Source: Ischnura elegans (taxonomy: Eukaryota; Arthropoda; Insecta; Odonata; Coenagrionidae). Taken from it: a stretch of 64,000 bases of DNA. The position numbers were made by a program, and so were the translations under genes. Below, one piece after another: positions 63,155-64,000 of this stretch; the stretch's first letter is position 1, and each line of letters begins with the position of its first letter. The notes beneath the pieces are model-generated. The model was not told the origin of the DNA. It did no database searches and worked only from the letters and a program-made list of their open reading frames with translations. The DNA lies in assembly GCF_921293095.1 (NCBI RefSeq), contig NC_060248.1, positions 78,065,243 to 78,129,242 of the forward strand, written 5' to 3'.

Positions 63155-63690
63155 CGATCGAATCCGTGAGGGTGGGTGGAGTGGGGTGGGGGAGAAAGAG
63201 TGTTGAGGGGGGTTGGCAGATTCTTCCAGGAGAACAGAAAACGATCTTCCATGAGTTCACCACCACCACTCACGCCCCCAAGCGAAATTCCTCGCAATTA
63301 GATCCGCCGCGTCGGCGCGCGGGATGATGGAACAGTTGAGGAGTGCTCTGCACAGCGTGGGGGGAGGAGAAAATGGTGGGAGAAATAGGGGAAGTTTTTC
63401 TCATATTTTTTTTCTCTCTCTCTTTAGGGGTAACCGAGAGTGTGGGGGAGGATGGGAGTGATGAGGGAATCCCGCGGGATGGGACGCAGGCGGAACAAGG
63501 AAGGCTTGTGGAGGGGGAGGGATAGGTTGTGGACTAGAATGGAGGGGAGGGGAGAGAGATAGGTTGGGGATGGATTACTACCATTCTGGAGGTAGGGATG
63601 GCAGACCTCACCGTGTGGATGGGGATACTCTGTGAAGATATAGGGAGATTCTGGGGAACTAGATGTTTCCCAAAGACACCTCCCACCTCA
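63155..63690. other. 5' flank of the cuticular gene
   Basis: G-rich on the plus strand with purine-rich runs and a short CT microsatellite near 63412-63423. It lies between the TATA box and the SINE cluster to the right. No gene seen; cis-regulatory elements are expected here but I cannot point to a specific site. Confidence 0.4.
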
Positions 63691-64000
63691 TCAGAGTTGT
63701 GCATCACCTAGCCAGTGATTCAACCCGAATGTGATCTTGGATGGGTGAGGGTAGAGCTCACCTCTCTCTAAGCCACAATTTTGTGAATTTCACAAGTTCA
63801 GGGTAGGGGATTCCGCCGGAAGGTTGACTTGAATGTATGAGGGTAGAGCTCACCTCATACTAAGTTGCAATCCTGTGATTTTCCCACGCTTAGGGGGGAG
63901 CAGCTCATTTCCATTGCACTTTTATATTTTTGATTCGGGATGCCCGAGGGGTAAACCCTGGATTTGAATCTGGGACCCCTCTTTCGGCAGCTAATCACTC
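63690..64000 (-). repeat. SINE family A, full copy plus a second tail, upstream of the cuticular promoter
   Basis: On the minus strand a tRNA-like head (GATTCAAATCCAGGG near 63970) leads into a body with GAGGTGAGCTCTACCCTC at about 63840-63860. A second body copy lies at about 63740-63760. Two partial copies lie in tandem, in the same orientation, with the tails toward the gene. The head may continue beyond the window edge. Confidence 0.6.

Noticed and set aside
62791..63327. 178-codon plus-strand frame and 101-codon minus-strand frame
   Set aside because: They cover the promoter, 5' UTR and donor of the cuticular gene; no domain or coding context.

Overview
The window is arthropod, almost certainly insect, genomic DNA: AT-rich, intron-heavy, full of degraded transposable elements, with a single gene I can reconstruct. 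I cannot place it below insect level. No bacterial operons, CRISPR arrays or rRNA genes are visible, and I see no convincing functional tRNA gene; tRNA-like stretches look like SINE heads.

The one gene lies on the minus strand in the right third (about 63120 down to 47542, possibly to about 47150 with its 3' UTR). It has four coding exons: a 9-nt first exon behind a TATA box, a 989-nt glycine-rich exon, a 166-nt exon with most of a Rebers-Riddiford RR-1 chitin-binding domain, and a 777-nt exon with the end of that domain and a second glycine-rich region. All junction phases agree and give a 646-residue secreted cuticular protein with resilin-like layout: elastic-type repeats, chitin-binding module, elastic-type repeats. 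Introns are about 4.5, 1.3 and 7.6 kb.

The left two thirds (1-47100) hold no gene I can support, but several mobile elements: a foldback repeat (4384-4595), a short hAT-type element (5075-5517), a 3.5-kb hAT-type element with an exact 8-bp target duplication (10042-13518), a LINE reverse-transcriptase tail (23760-24059), a 3.4-kb element with roughly 480-bp terminal inverted repeats (25019-28404), and a pogo-like element with a broken transposase (31038-32694). SINE-like repeats are scattered throughout, including just upstream of the cuticular promoter. A foldback repeat with hammerhead-ribozyme-like cores sits in intron 1.

The best candidate for something undescribed is the long-TIR element at 25019-28404. 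It has TAG-type ends, an exact 8-bp target duplication, and a decayed copy of a protein family I know only as uncharacterised arthropod repeat proteins. Its central motifs (a CDG...N...GG block, then CLLH) look like the RNase H-fold core of hAT transposases, so it may be a divergent long-TIR hAT-related lineage.
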